Shown one piece after another: positions 10,455-23,829 of a DNA stretch of 64,000 nucleotides. Below the pieces are notes generated by a model, which was given only the letters and a program-made list of their open reading frames with translations, made no database searches and was not told the origin of the DNA. The translations under genes and the position numbers were made by a program. Source of the DNA: Hermatobates lingyangjiaoensis. Taxonomy: Eukaryota; Arthropoda; Insecta; Hemiptera; Hermatobatidae. How positions within the stretch are numbered: the stretch's first letter is position 1; every line of letters begins with the position of its first letter. The stretch lies in NCBI GenBank assembly GCA_026182355.1, contig JAPFBL010001617.1, positions 434,001-498,000 on the forward strand. Direction: 5' to 3'.

Positions 10455-11868
10455 CAAGAGAACATGGCTTTTGTTCCAATACCCAGTGAATCTTTTACAT
10501 ACTTTATTAGACCTCCTTCTACATTGAAGATTCAAGACAAAGTTTTCCATTTAAAACTTGAAAATATTCCTATTTTGTCTGAACGATTTCAGAAACATGT
10601 AAGAAAAAATGTCATTTCAAAATAATTTTTAATTTAAGATGTAAGATACTTTCATTTATTTTTTTTCAAATTATATTTTAAATTATGTTAGGTCTTTTAT
10701 AGTATTATGATACTCGGAATCATATGGCATCGTAGCATTTTTTAAAAAATCACGTTTCTTTCACTTTGTCAAAAATCCAATTTACTCTGAGCGAGTGTTA
10801 TCTTTTTCCTGGGAGCTGTAGTCTGTTAGAACGTTGCTGTAAATGTGTATTGAAAAAAGATATATTAGTAATTAGCCAGTTTTGCATGCTCATATCAAAT
10901 TCAAAGCCTGCTTTTCTGTATAGTTGAAATCTTTTATAGCTGGATGCTTGAAATTATTAAAAATAATAGATTTGAACTATAGACTAAATTAGTAAAAAAA
11001 ACCTGATATTTGTCAACCAAATAATAGGAACGAGTCCATTAATCACACTTCAATATAACCCAAAGTTAGTATGATTCATAATTATAAAAAAAATTGCATC
11101 TGATATTAAGTTTTGTACAAGGGTGCAACATATAGAATGATTAGAGCATTTTGTGACACAAATCCATTACACAATGGAGAGCATCAGAAAATCAAAGTTT
11201 GATTGGTACTGATTTTTACATTAAGAATTTTTTCTTTTTCATCTCATGTAAGTTATTCAAATATTTAAAAAAATTTCATTAAATCTCTAAAAATCAATTT
11301 TATTTCAGTAGATTCACTCACAAAATTTCTAAGTAAACAATGTAAATAAATGTAAACATATGCCAAAAGTATAGCAAGTAAACCATTAGTCCAGGATCAA
11401 TATTTAGTTTTTGTAGCTATATTGTATGTTATCATATAAATCTTTTTTTATAAATTGTTAATTTTTTGTTCAATTTTGTGACGAAATTTCATCGTTTTTT
11501 AATCAGCCGTTTAGCTTAAAAAAATTTTATGAAAACAGAAAATGTACTCCAACGGCCCTTTGGTAAATGTAATTTAAAAAGATTATATCAGCTCATTCTT
11601 CACATAAAGTTCTACCATATTTTTAGATCTATTTTCATTTTGATCCGTCAAACGGTATATTATAAGTCAAAATTTTTACTTATTTTTACAAAAATGTTTA
11701 CAAAATTTTTTTATAAAAACGAATATTTTTCGTTGTTTTAAAAATCTTAGGAAATTTTTCGTTTATTGGTTTTGTAGCCTGAAGGATATGCTAAAATTTC
11801 AATACTCGCATTGACTTCTTTGATAATATCAAATATTATTTGATATTCGCATTGATATTACTTCTTTT
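10455..11868 (-). repeat. Family A repeat copy, minus orientation, diverged
   Basis: The start (10455-10625) is the inverse of the tail of the 29041 copy; for example CAAGAGAACATGGCTTTTG is shared. The end (11270-11830) is the inverse of its left half. A 66-codon open frame at 10425-10625, with a consensus-like donor gtaaga in it, is part of this repeat and I do not treat it as a host exon. The copy lies head-to-head with the fresh copy starting at 11869. Confidence 0.55.
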
Positions 11869-13492
11869 TACTTTACTATAAGTAAAGTATAGTGATCGTG
11901 AAAAAATTCGATCTCGAGATTTTGACGGAATTACATGTTTTGAGGTCCCAGAAGTCGTTTTATGACGTTTTTACGATGATGTCTGTGTGTGTGTGGGTGG
12001 GTGGGTGGGTGCGTGTGTTAGCATTGCTTGTTACCACGCTACGGTCCAGAATCTTTGATGGATCAAGTTGATATTTTACACAAAAATGGGCCCCAAAGGG
12101 AAGAAGATCCCTATTGTTTGGGAAGAATTATGCATTAAGGGAAAGTCACTTTTTTTGCCAAAAACCGTTTTTTAGAAAACATTTATTTCTCTTAAACTGA
12201 TAACCCTAGAGTTTTGAAATGTTGACATTGTCTTTAAGGTTACAAATGGAACAAACGAAAAATATATTCAGAATTTTAAAACAACGGGAAATATTTTTTT
12301 TTCACTAAAATGTAAAGATTTTGTCTTTTAATTCAATCTCAAACCTTGTGAGAGCGATACAAGCCATACTGTTTGACGGACAAGAATGAAACTATGCCTA
12401 CAAATAGAACATTATGTGGACAATGAGGTGAGATATTTTTTTTCGAAATTACATTCGCTAAAGGGGCGTTACAGTACGATTTCTGTTTTCAGAAAATGTT
12501 TTTTTGACGCGAAACGGTTCGTTAAAAAATAATGAAAATTTGACCAAAAATGGAACAAAAAATTAGCAATTCAAAAAAAAAAAATCATGAAGTTTCAATT
12601 ACGGGAAAGAGCAATAACGATATAAAAACCCTTTGTTTATCCTAGACTAAGAGATCACCTGCTATATTTGTCGAATTTTTTATATTTTTTTACATTGTTT
12701 ACATTGACTTAGAAATTTTTTGAGCGAATCCACTGAGATAAAATTGATATTTATAAAGGAACAATTTGAATAGTGTATTGACTTATATGAGATGTAAGAG
12801 GAATAATATTGTGCAGGAAAATGATAACACTCATTCAGAAAAAAATGCTATATATGTTATTTGACAAAGGGGAAGGAAAATGATCTTATTAAATACTAAG
12901 AAGCCATAAAATTCCCAGTATAATAATTCTGTAAAAAACCAAAAATGTAAAAGATAATTCAAAATTGAAATCTTTCGTTTAGAGATTAGGAAATGTAATT
13001 ATCGTACATCTTTTATTATAAATCACCTTAAAACAACATTTTCTTCGCTGTTTGTGATGTTTTCAGAGAAAAAAAGGGTATTTTCTTGTTTTAAATTTGA
13101 AAATTTTACTTTAATAATCAATGTAGAAGGATGTCAAGTAAACGATGTAAGAAATCTACTGCCTATTTGAACAAAAGTCATGTTCTCTTGTAAGATAATA
13201 TTTCGTATCAAGAAATGTTTACATGGGTTTTTCAAAAATGTTATTACTGCTGTAGTTATACTAATGAAATTATTTGCAAATAATAAATTATTTGTGATGT
13301 ACAAAAATAAGCTTATAAATTGATATGTCCTTCAATGACTATCTGTACTACCTCACGAATGAAATGCTAATAATTATATCCCATTTAGATATTTATGTTA
13401 TGCTTAAATGAGACGTTATGTTTTATATACTCAAGAAATTTGACATTAAGTTACTTATAGTAAAGTAGAGTGTAGGCCACTCCAGATTTTTT
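11869..13492 (+). repeat. Family A repeat, full copy A1
   Basis: The left end is TACTTTACTATAAGTAAAGT (a palindrome), followed within 150 bases by a GTGTG/GGGTGGGTG tract. The right end is TTACTTATAGTAAAGT, then GAGTGTAGGCCACTCCAGA and a T run. No coding capacity is evident. The first ~1.28 kb is almost identical to 29041-30335; the last ~0.35 kb is clearly more diverged. Confidence 0.75.
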
Positions 13493-15172
13493 AAAATTTA
13501 ATACAAGGAGTTTCAAGAATGATGTTATTGATTTAATAGGATATGTAAGAATAATAAAATACTTAAAACTATATAAGCTAACGCCAAACATCCATATAGT
13601 TTATAACGATCTCCAGAGTGAAGGATTGTTGTCTAGAGAGAATGATGCTATCAATTTATAAGTTGTACCAAGTTTTACATTATCACTCTGTTTTATGTAT
13701 ATATAATATGTAAACAATTGAAATGATGTATTGACCGTCTAATAGGAGAGAACAAAAATGAAACAGAGTTCGGTCAATCTTCCAATTTCAAATTAAATTC
13801 TCAACAACGACGTCTCCATTTCACTTAAAACCTTTTTAATTGACATTCTATTTAGAGAATAAGCGTAACTAAATAATAAGCAACCATTTCAACTTACAAA
13901 AATAAACATATTTTAAAATAAAAGACTCTTGATTTTACATTACAAGAGTAATAAATGTTAATGTTAAATAACGGGATTATTTCAGTTACAATTAGGTAAA
14001 GAATTCAACAGTTACTTAGTCTCATTTTAGAATTTTTTTTTACTGTGATCTATTATTTTATATTTATAATACAAATTTTCAATAAACACACATGAAATCA
14101 AACAATCTCTAAATTAGAGTAAGAAATTCAGAAATGAGGCTAACATTTTTGGATGAAGCAATTGGTCCTGGTCAGAGTCACACTATGTATATACATTTCA
14201 AACGTCAATCTGACGATTATCTGTCAGTGGTCGAATAATCTTAGTACTATTTCTAAATTTCTTAATGTATGAATTTATTATAATATATAACAGGAACATG
14301 AAAAAAGAGTCAGATAGAACATCAAAAGTTCAGAGATAAACTCAAGATTTACATATAATGTCAAATTTTTGTTAAGAATCACTGAGAAAAGGAATAGTAA
14401 GAGTCCAAAAACAGGTTGGCTACCAACTGTGAGCGGTCAAGTGGCGTGCTGTTCGTCACTTTGCCTGTATGCTTAGTTCACAATCTTTTTTATCCTAAAG
14501 CTCTTCAACTAGAATTTGAGTTGTTAGTTGTATTGAATTCGATTTAATATCCAGTTTATTTTTGAAACTTATAATTAAATAATTATAAATACAAGACTGT
14601 GGTGTAATAAAAATTATTAACAACTACAAAACAGTATACAGGACATAATACATAATAATAATACACTCATAATAAAAACACTCCTAAACATAATAATACA
14701 CTCTACTCAATATATCAAACCTTGGTCCGTGATTTTAGGAAAAGACTAAAAAAGAAGACATCTCCTTTCTCTCTTACTCTCTCTCTCTCTCACTTTTCCT
14801 GTTCTCGTGTTTCCTTTTTCTTCTCCATCTCTTCTTGTTTTAATTAATATCAATTATATAAAATGTGTTTTATTGAGTGATCTATGTAATTTTGTAGATA
14901 TTTATAAACTAACACTTAACATTCAAGATAATCGATATTTTGGACAGCAGTCCATCATCAAAAAAAGACTAGAAGACTAGTAAAAAAAAAATAGTAACAA
15001 ACTGGATATTTGTCAACAACATAATCAAGTTGTTGACAAATATAAGAGCTATACTATGTATAAATTTATATGTAGATTGGGAGGGATTGCAAAAGAAGAT
15101 CCGTTTTTGATGCCAACTAAACTTAAAGATTTTTCTAAGTTGGTGCCATCAGTTGTTATGTGGTATTCACTC
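13493..15172. other. AT-rich intergenic sequence
   Basis: No gene is recognised. It contains a CT-rich tract at 14761-14795 and otherwise no structure that I can support. Confidence 0.4.
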
Positions 15173-15299
15173 ATTGTAGGGTGAAAAGTTAATGAAATAG
15201 TCTCCACATATAGATATTTAATGCTATAAACAACGCGTTGTTCATACTATTAAATTTCTATATGTGGAGACTATTTCATTTTTTTTTTTACCCTACAAT
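15173..15299. repeat. Imperfect hairpin, about 50-bp arms
   Basis: ATTGTAGGGTGAAAAG at the left pairs with TTTTTACCCTACAAT at the right. GAAATAGTCTCCACATATAG is repeated in inverse inside. It could be a small MITE or a folded retroelement end. Confidence 0.6.
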
Positions 15300-16067
15300 T
15301 AAAGATTTTTGGTACAAACATCAACAAAAGGGTAAATTTGGGAATATTATGCTAGTGAAGTGACAACTGGTAATCGACTCTATAGTCAGAGGAGTATCCA
15401 GTCGAAAAAAAATAAAAAACATTAAAGTGCAAAAATTAAAAAGTATACTTTTTTTGACCGGGTGAGTATATACAGATTTATAATTGTCAGAAATTTAGGC
15501 TTACAGTTATAGAACTAAGTTTGAAAGGCGTATGATAAAAAACCTTTTACTAGCCTGTATGTAAGAACCTACTGACAGAACTCCATACCATTAGGTAGGA
15601 AATTTAAACTGAAATATTTTGTAATTCAAATTCTGGAAAATCAAAGAAAAACTAAAGCAATTTACTTAAAGACAAAAAGAAAACGTTCAACAACCTGTGA
15701 TATCAACTCTTTTACTTACTAATCCAATGTATTGTTTAGTTTGGCTTTTTAATTATCATATTGTTTAAAAAACGAATTAATATAAGCAGACTGTTCTAAA
15801 TATTTACTTCAAATTCTCAAAAATATCTTGATAATGGTGACAATTTGTCAATACAAAATAAATATAGATGTAATTTATTACATTTACCATATTTACATAT
15901 AAATGTAATGTAAAAAACTTAAGGGAGCATGACATGACTATGATTTAGTTGTATGTATATTAAATACATACATATATATTATATAAGTATGAGTTATTAA
16001 AATAACTTTAGAAACAAACAACTGAAAATTTACACTTTATATATATATATATCGACAAATTTGTGAA

Positions 16068-16145
16068 ATGAGGAAGCCGTTGAACAAATTTGTGGAGGCA
16101 ATGGCAGGAAGAGAGGGAAGGAATAGTTCAAGGACGTTTGTATGA
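16068..16145 (+). other. Upstream open reading frame before SLC46
   Basis: ATG at 16068 opens 25 codons (MRKPLNKFVEAM...) and closes with TGA at 16143-16145. This is 13 bases before the first in-frame ATG of the transporter, in another frame. If the transcript starts upstream, this could lower translation. The transcription start is unknown. Confidence 0.3.
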
Positions 16146-16158
16146 ACAGGTTCCAGTT

Positions 16159-17026
16159 ATGGAGGAGTCGGGCGAAGAAGACGCAACATCTTGCAACGTC
16201 AGCGGTATATTCAGAGAGTTCGCCATTGAACTAGTCGTCTCCCTCTACTATCTTTCCTATGCCGTATCTTACACTCCAATTATTGCCTTAGAAAACTATA
16301 AGGCATGCCGCGTTAATTTCAATATAACTGAAGAAGTATGTAACCTTTTTGAAAAGGCGATTAAGGAAGACCATAATGAAGAATATAAATCTGTAGAAAA
16401 GCTGTTTACTCTCGCAGAATTTTGGGCAAACAATGTACAAAATATTTATACAGCAGTGTTAATTCTTTTATTGGGAGCATTTAGTGATAAAATGGAAAGA
16501 CGAAAATTTATAATTATTTGTGTTATAGGAAATGGGTTCTTTTCGCTATTGGGTTTACTCTTTCTAGAATTTGTGCCAGAAGCAGGGTTGGTAAGTGTCG
16601 TTCTCCTTAAATCACTCCAGGGACTTTCTGGAGGAAGTTCCGCATTAGTTATGGCTGTTTTCAGCTACATTGGAGACACTACATCAGAGGACAACAAGAC
16701 TCAGAAAATCGGGCGTCTGCTAATTCTGGTGCTTGTAATCAATCCACTTGGTCATCTAGCTTCAGCTCTTCTGTACAAACCTGGTCGTTATTACTCTGTA
16801 CTAGTACCTTCTCTCGCGTTACTTGTCATCGCGTTTATTGTAGGCATATTTTACATCCATGATACTAACCCTAAGCCAATTTCCAAGCGTATAGTAATTA
16901 ATTTTTTTACATTCAAAAATGTCATCGAACCTTTTACGGTGATTTTTAAAAAACGAGAATTTGGTTCCAGAAATCTAGTGCTTTGCATTTTTGTGTTAAG
17001 TATCCTGGGTTCAGGATACGTATACG
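16159..17026 (+). CDS. SLC46-like exon 1
   Basis: Encodes residues 1-289 plus one base. The donor gtaagc follows TATACG. The open frame running on to 17109 is intron read-through. Confidence 0.88.
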
Positions 17027-20000
17027 GTAAGCAAAAGTTTTTGAATTATTTTTTTTTTTATTTATGTCATTGCAAATATCGAATATTTTTTTCCTACTCT
17101 CTGTTATGACTTTGCCATTCCTGAAATTACTTTAACAATTGGATGTTGAGGATAAAGTATACAGTCAGTGAGAACCAATTTTATATCATTCGACAATCTT
17201 AAATGGTTGCCATATTAAAAAAAATATCTCGTAATCAACGGTATAATTAGAGAGTTCACCATTGAACTAGTCGTTTCTCTATATCTCTCCAATGCCGTAT
17301 CTTCACACCAATTATTATTACCTTAGAAAACTACAAAGCATGCCGCGTTAATTTCAATAAAACTGAAGATGTATGTGTATAATGGCATGTTCTAATATAT
17401 TAGAATTAAGGAAGACCATAATGAATAATATAAATCTGTAGAAAAGCTATTATTAATTTATAAGCTATTATAAATTCTGTTTATAACAAAAATTAATAAT
17501 AACCCATTCAAACTTTCTTCTTCCTTTTTTTTTTGTATAGGTACGTAATTCCTGAATTTCCCCATTATGAGTAAATACCACACAATAACGGATTTCACAA
17601 GTAATAAATGAAGCACCAAACAGTAAAAGTTCTAAAATATATTTTAAAAAATGTGCCACCTAGTAAATAAATGTGCGAGTTTTTTTTATATTTGTTGGTA
17701 ATTAGAGTGACTTTGAAGGTTATTATAGTTTACGGTCAAAAGAGAATTTCCTAAAAATGAAAGTAATATTTCATAAATAGAATTCAGCAGTCATTCTTAA
17801 ATGATCTTCGTTCTATTTCTGATAACTGTTTAATAGAGTAAGTGTATTATGTATTTGACCGAATCCCGATTACATAATACACCTATATATACAATCCATT
17901 TTAAATTGATTGATTTAGAAACTGTAAAATAAATGTGTATATTTTGCAACTGATCATACAATGATTGCATACAATTTCAGTGATTTTGTATTAAACAAAA
18001 AACTTGTATCTTTTTTAAACACAACGTGGTTACAGTGATCTGAACTCACATTTTATTGCGTATCCTCTCATTATATTGTTATACAAAACAATTAAAGGTT
18101 TTTTATATTTACATTTATTAAACGACCTAATTGTTTATTCTTTGTCTTATATCTTGAGTTTTATTGAAAAATAATTTAAAGCCCATTTGTAAGCCAGTTT
18201 TACATATTTTACCGTATATCAGAGCTTGGTACAACTGCAAATATATAGCCTTTAACATTTCATTTGATTCAAACTATTAGGGAAAAAAATCAAATATAAG
18301 GTGTTCACTAATTTCAACAGTTTTCTACAATCTACTTTACCGATCTTGCATAAGAAGAAATTATGATACGAATTGATAACTAATCAAAGAAAATTTAGAA
18401 ATAAAGTTACAGTGTTTTTTGCTTTTATTTTGTTATCCTGCTTACATATCCTGCTTGTACATTCCTTGCCATTATCACGTTAAATTTAAAATGCAAGTAA
18501 GTAACAACCAATAAAAACAACGGAAAATGATATATATTAAACTGTAATACTATAGTAAAATTAATGAAATTTATTTTTGCATATATAAATAATGTGAATC
18601 AGGATATAAATTGAACAGAATCAAAAATAATCACGCATGAAAGGTCGATTTTGACGCGAAATAGGGACTTTTCATTAATTAAATTTATCAGCTCAGTAAC
18701 TATAAAGTTCATTGGTTCATAGTAAACTAATAAAGTTACTATAGAGTTTAAAGTTATAATTAGTTTATTCAATTCAAATTCAGTATTAACAAGAAATAAA
18801 GCCTTGGCTAGAGTGTTGACATAAGATAGTGTTCTTCTAATTTGTTCATAAACTCCTTTGTTCACACTGTCCTGTCAGTATTTCCTTACTTTTACTCCTT
18901 CAAGAAAACACTTCTTGTCCCTTCTATAAATGTCATACCACGCCCTATAATGTATGTTTCTTATTAACACTTTCGTTCAAGTTTAATTCAGGCAAGGACC
19001 ATTGCATAGTCGAAACATTCTAGGTTCATTTTTTTAATTCCTTACTGTGATTTATCCATGGATGTATGGTATATATATATATCTTAAAGAAATCACCACC
19101 AAATTAATATAAAAATGAAAATTTTTCCTCATGAATAATTTTGCGGTAACTTTTTTTTTATTGTAGAATCATGTATGTTTATTATTATTATGACATTTCA
19201 TTACTTATATGCAAAAATAACTATCTATTTTTAGCTCTAACGACAGAGTTTTAAATTACTTAACACGTAATTTTAATGATTTTAATGTTTTTCATCTCAC
19301 ATATTTATATTTTAGTAGAACATTTCTACGGATTTTATAAATACCACTATGCTCCAGGTCTCTAAGCAACTTTTTAATTAATATATTAACTACGTTATAA
19401 ACATTACAATAAGCTGGTGTGAGACGCCATAGCTACTTTATTTGCCTAATTGTAAACGATAGCAAATTTTTCATGGTAGCGCTAGTTGTAAACGGCCGTG
19501 CTGTTAGTGCTTTTAGTAGTTCTAACAAACGTTCCTTCTCTCTCTCTTTTCCCTCTCACTCTCTTTCTCTCTCTCTCTTTCTCTCAGCCTAATCTAATTT
19601 AAGATTAATATGTACATTTTACTCTCTTTTGTTTAATATCCCCATCAATGCAATACTTTCATTTCTATATCTATATAAATAAAATAATGATTTTGTCTGT
19701 ACATTGCTTAGAACTGACTCATTTCAAGTTTTCTTTACGTTTCATACATTAGAGAAACCGAATCCACCCTCAGAAAAATTTCTATCGGTTTGTCGGTTGT
19801 CGGTTTGTTGGTTTATCTGCAAAATTTTGTCACAAGTAAACTCAGCCACCGTAAGGCATATCAAGCTGAAACTTTTACAGTAGATTTCTGTATGTCAACT
19901 TAAAATATAGGCTCTAAATTTATTAGAAAATCAACGTAGGAACGCAGTTATGGTGGTTTAAAGCAAAAACGTTTGTCACAAGTAAACTCAGCCACCATGA

Positions 20001-22801
20001 GACATAGTGAGCTGAAACTTTGATACTAGATTTGTGTATGTCTAACTTAAAATATAGGCTCTGAATGGATAGAAAATTCAGCGTAAAACTGAAGTTATGA
20101 ACCTTTAAGCTGTATTTTGCAAACTTCAGAGACATGTTTATTTTGAAAATATACAGGTGTAGCAAGTAGGTATTTTTTATTTAAATTTCATTTGCGGATA
20201 TTCTAGATGTACTATCTATTCAGAATAAATAGCTTTGTGAACGAGCGATTCTCAACCCTTACTAATGAACAGGCAGGAAAAATCTACAAACAATTTTTAC
20301 GCTATATAAAGCCGAAGAAAGGACTTTCAAGTCAGTAAAGAGAGTGATTGTGAGCAAGCAGTTCATTATCCAACCGAATTTCTTGACTCCGTGACTACTC
20401 CTGAACTGCCTGCTCTTGAGTAAAAACTTAAAGTAGGAGCACCAATCATGCTGAGATTTCGTAGCAGTAACAAATTTCATGTTACGAAAATTGAGTGCCC
20501 AAAAATGTGCAAAAGAACACGACTCTGAGTTCGTGCACTGCACAAATACGAGTACACCATAGAGGTGGGCATCATAACTGGGTATGGTACTGGGGAGTCT
20601 GTGTGTATACCAGGCATACCATTGATTCCGAGCCACTACCCGTTTCCATTCAAACGATTGCAATATCCTGTCAGCGTTCGTTCCGAAATTACGGTAACTA
20701 AGTCCCAAGGGGAAACTTTATCTACCGCAGGAATTGAAGTCAGTGAGTCCAAGTTTTTCTCACATGGTCAACTTTGCCCATATTTTGCTTGCCCAAGAGT
20801 CAGAGCTTCCAACTCTTTGTTCTTTCATGAACCTGAAGGACAGGCAGCCAATGTTGTGTATACAGAGGCATTTGCTTAAACTGTATTAATAATGATATTT
20901 TCTACCATTCTATAATTTCTAATAATTTTTTTGGAATAACATGTATAATCAAATTTGTGACGGGTACGTTTGCTAGTATTTCATATTAGAGAGTAAATGA
21001 AAGTAAAAACTAAATTAAAGTAAAGATTACTATCAAGTGTAGCAAGTGGGTCCAGTGAATTATAATGTGGTAAAAATAGAAGTTTGATATTAAACTGTTT
21101 TAATTTAACATCAGAGAAAGTTGTTTTAACACCTTTTAATTTTTTATTTTTAATATAGGAGGTGGGGTATTTTAATATGTAAGTAATAGAAATAATGTTA
21201 ATTTCATCATGATCGAATTCAGGAGAGCAAAACTCTAAACACCATCAAAAACAGATATTTTAACATTTCTGGAATGAGCAGAATAAAAGTAGACATACAC
21301 TAATACATTGGTGGATTTATTTTCTGTATACTAAAATCTAACTCTTTAGGTAATCTATGGATAATAAGATCTAAGAAGGGCAATTTACAATTTACTTCTT
21401 CTTCCATTTTGATTTATATTATGTGACATTAATTCATTTAATTTTGTTAGAAAAGAACCCTTCATAGATTTGGAGTAGAAGCTTAGTATATAGCAATCAT
21501 TCAACTTGATTAAGTAGATTTGAGTTTGAACAAAAAAGGCTAAGTAACCATTTCGACAGAGTATGTGATGCTCAACCAACCGTAGTTGCAATTAATCCTA
21601 TAAAGAAATTATTTTATAAGTTTTGATTTGAGTCTATTAATTGGTATATTTACAGTCAGCAATATAACAAGTAATATATATTTCATGAGTAAATTAAATT
21701 CCTTTCTAACAAATTTCTATTCATTAGTGCTTATAATCTAGACTGTCTTATCCATAGATTCTATAAAAAGTTACGTTTCAATGTAGAGAGAAATTCAACC
21801 ATTGACTTGGTTATGCCCACTTACATTCTGCCTATCCCAAAAATGTTAAAATATCTGTATTTAGACTTATGTATTCAAGAGCTTTAAGAGTTTACTCCCT
21901 AATTCCTGAGTAATGAAATAAACAAAATTATTTCTATTCCTCACTCGTTAAAACAAATCATTAAAGAGCTCTTTAATAAAAAAAAAGTTTTTAATGTAGT
22001 AAAGCAAAGCTGTTTAATTTCAAATGGCATATTTTTACTATACACGTCTCATTGTACCCACTTGCAAGGCTTGCTCGTGACAGTGGTGACACGAGACTGG
22101 TGACAATTAAAACATATGTGGTAGTGTATTATATACTTTGGATGTCGTACCAAAAACGTTATTTAGGAAACTTGAGAAACTTATATAAAAGCAAGTTTCA
22201 GTCAAATATGGTCTTTTTTTTAACAATGATTGTATAGAAGAATGACTGCTACAAAAAGTTACAAACATATATAAACAAAATCAAACGAATCTGGTCTCCC
22301 GGTCCTGAATTGTTTTACTGTTTTTCTTTTGTTTTGTATGGTGAAATTCGGTGTCTTGATTGGTTTCAGTTCAGTGTTTATTCAAACTAAACAGTTATTG
22401 AAATTCTCAAATTGTTTTCTTTTAAAAAATCTCTAATGTAATACTTAAATTTTTCTGTTTCAAAATTGTATACTTCTGTAAAAGTTCTGTACAAGTTTTC
22501 TTGTAAAACTTGTCTGAAAATTGTATTTTCATATTTTAATTGTTTGTTCTTTTTATGTATTTTTGGTTTTTGAATGACTGTTTCATTTCTTATATTTCCT
22601 CTGTTTTGTTGGCATATGAAACAGGTTTAAATAAAAACCAAAACGTCGGTGTTAAGAGTTTAATTTGTATTTGAAGAACTGACGGAGTCCTGATAAATTT
22701 TGTTTTGTTTTATCAACAGCCAATCTTTTATCAAGATTTATATATATATATATATATGTATCGTGCTATTTTAAGAACTGTGCCATACAATTGATTTATT
22801 A

Positions 22802-22864
<63 letters not shown>

Positions 22865-23787
22865 AAAGACAACAAATAGAAGAAGCGAGAAAACTTACTG
22901 GGTCGATATTTCGAACTGAAGTTCGTCGTCAGGGAGAAGAAGGGAAGAAGAAGGGAAGAGGAAGAGGCACGTGCGTCCACTCGTACAAGCAGAGGGCTAC
23001 TGGGGGCTCCAGGCGGCGGTCACCAGTTGTAGTATCTCGAGGCGCTGCAGGCTAATCCCCCGTGAACGACACCATTCCACCACGAGCGAACACGCGTGCT
23101 TGTACGAGTGGACGCACGTGCCTCTTCCTCTTCCCTTCTTCTTCCCTTCTTCTCCCTGACGACGAACTTCAGTTCGAAATATCGACCCAGTAAGTTTTCT
23201 CGCTTCTTCTATTTGTTGTCTTTTTTCATTTATATATCTGTCCGGTTTGGACCGTTTTAATATTTTGATTTATATATATATATATATATATTACATAACA
23301 CATCCCTTTTTTGGTATCATCTATTGTTTTTGATAGTACAGTGAGATTAAATCCAAGCGAATAATGTATATTATCTTTAATTATAGACTCCAACAACTAA
23401 ATAATAAAGTCATAATTTAACATTACCTTTAAATGAAATAACATTTGTATATATGTACAAATATAACATTATATTCTCCAGAAAACATACAATAAATAAG
23501 TACAATATAATAACTAGGCATAAAAATAACATTTAAAACATGTATCAATATATACGAGTAAACCATTCCTTTTGGACTTTGGGGATGGGGTTTATATTCT
23601 ATAGTCAATTAATTAAGGAAAAAAGCTTGTGAATTGTCTACCGGTCTTTGTATTGATAAACTTTCAAAGTTGCTAAAAAGTTCTTTATCTTGAAGCCACT
23701 TTCTAGATGAGCTTGTTATCTCAATTTTAACATAGTCATTTTTTGTAATTAACATAAGGCATGAGTTGAACACAATACATCTATAAG

Positions 23788-23829
<42 letters not shown>

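Larger units (their letters stand above)
22859..23229. repeat. Perfect 133-bp-arm palindrome with GC-rich spacer
   Basis: Arms 22859-22991 and 23097-23229 are exact reverse complements as far as I can read. The 105-base spacer is GC-rich, unlike everything around it. Each arm carries a hammerhead-like core and a purine tract of GGGAAGAAGAA type. TA tracts flank both sides. It looks like two PLE terminal repeats joined head-to-head. Confidence 0.85.

Noticed and set aside
10425..10625. 66-codon plus frame with a good donor, possibly a host exon
   Set aside because: Its sequence is homologous to the tail of family A (29041 copy, inverse) and to 725-770, so it is repeat DNA.
17027..17109. Extension of the SLC46-like open frame past 17026
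   Set aside because: A consensus donor gtaagc and perfect phase match to exon 2 show this is intron.
20262..20708. 148-codon minus frame
   Set aside because: Opposite strand of the decayed Helitron-2 helicase.
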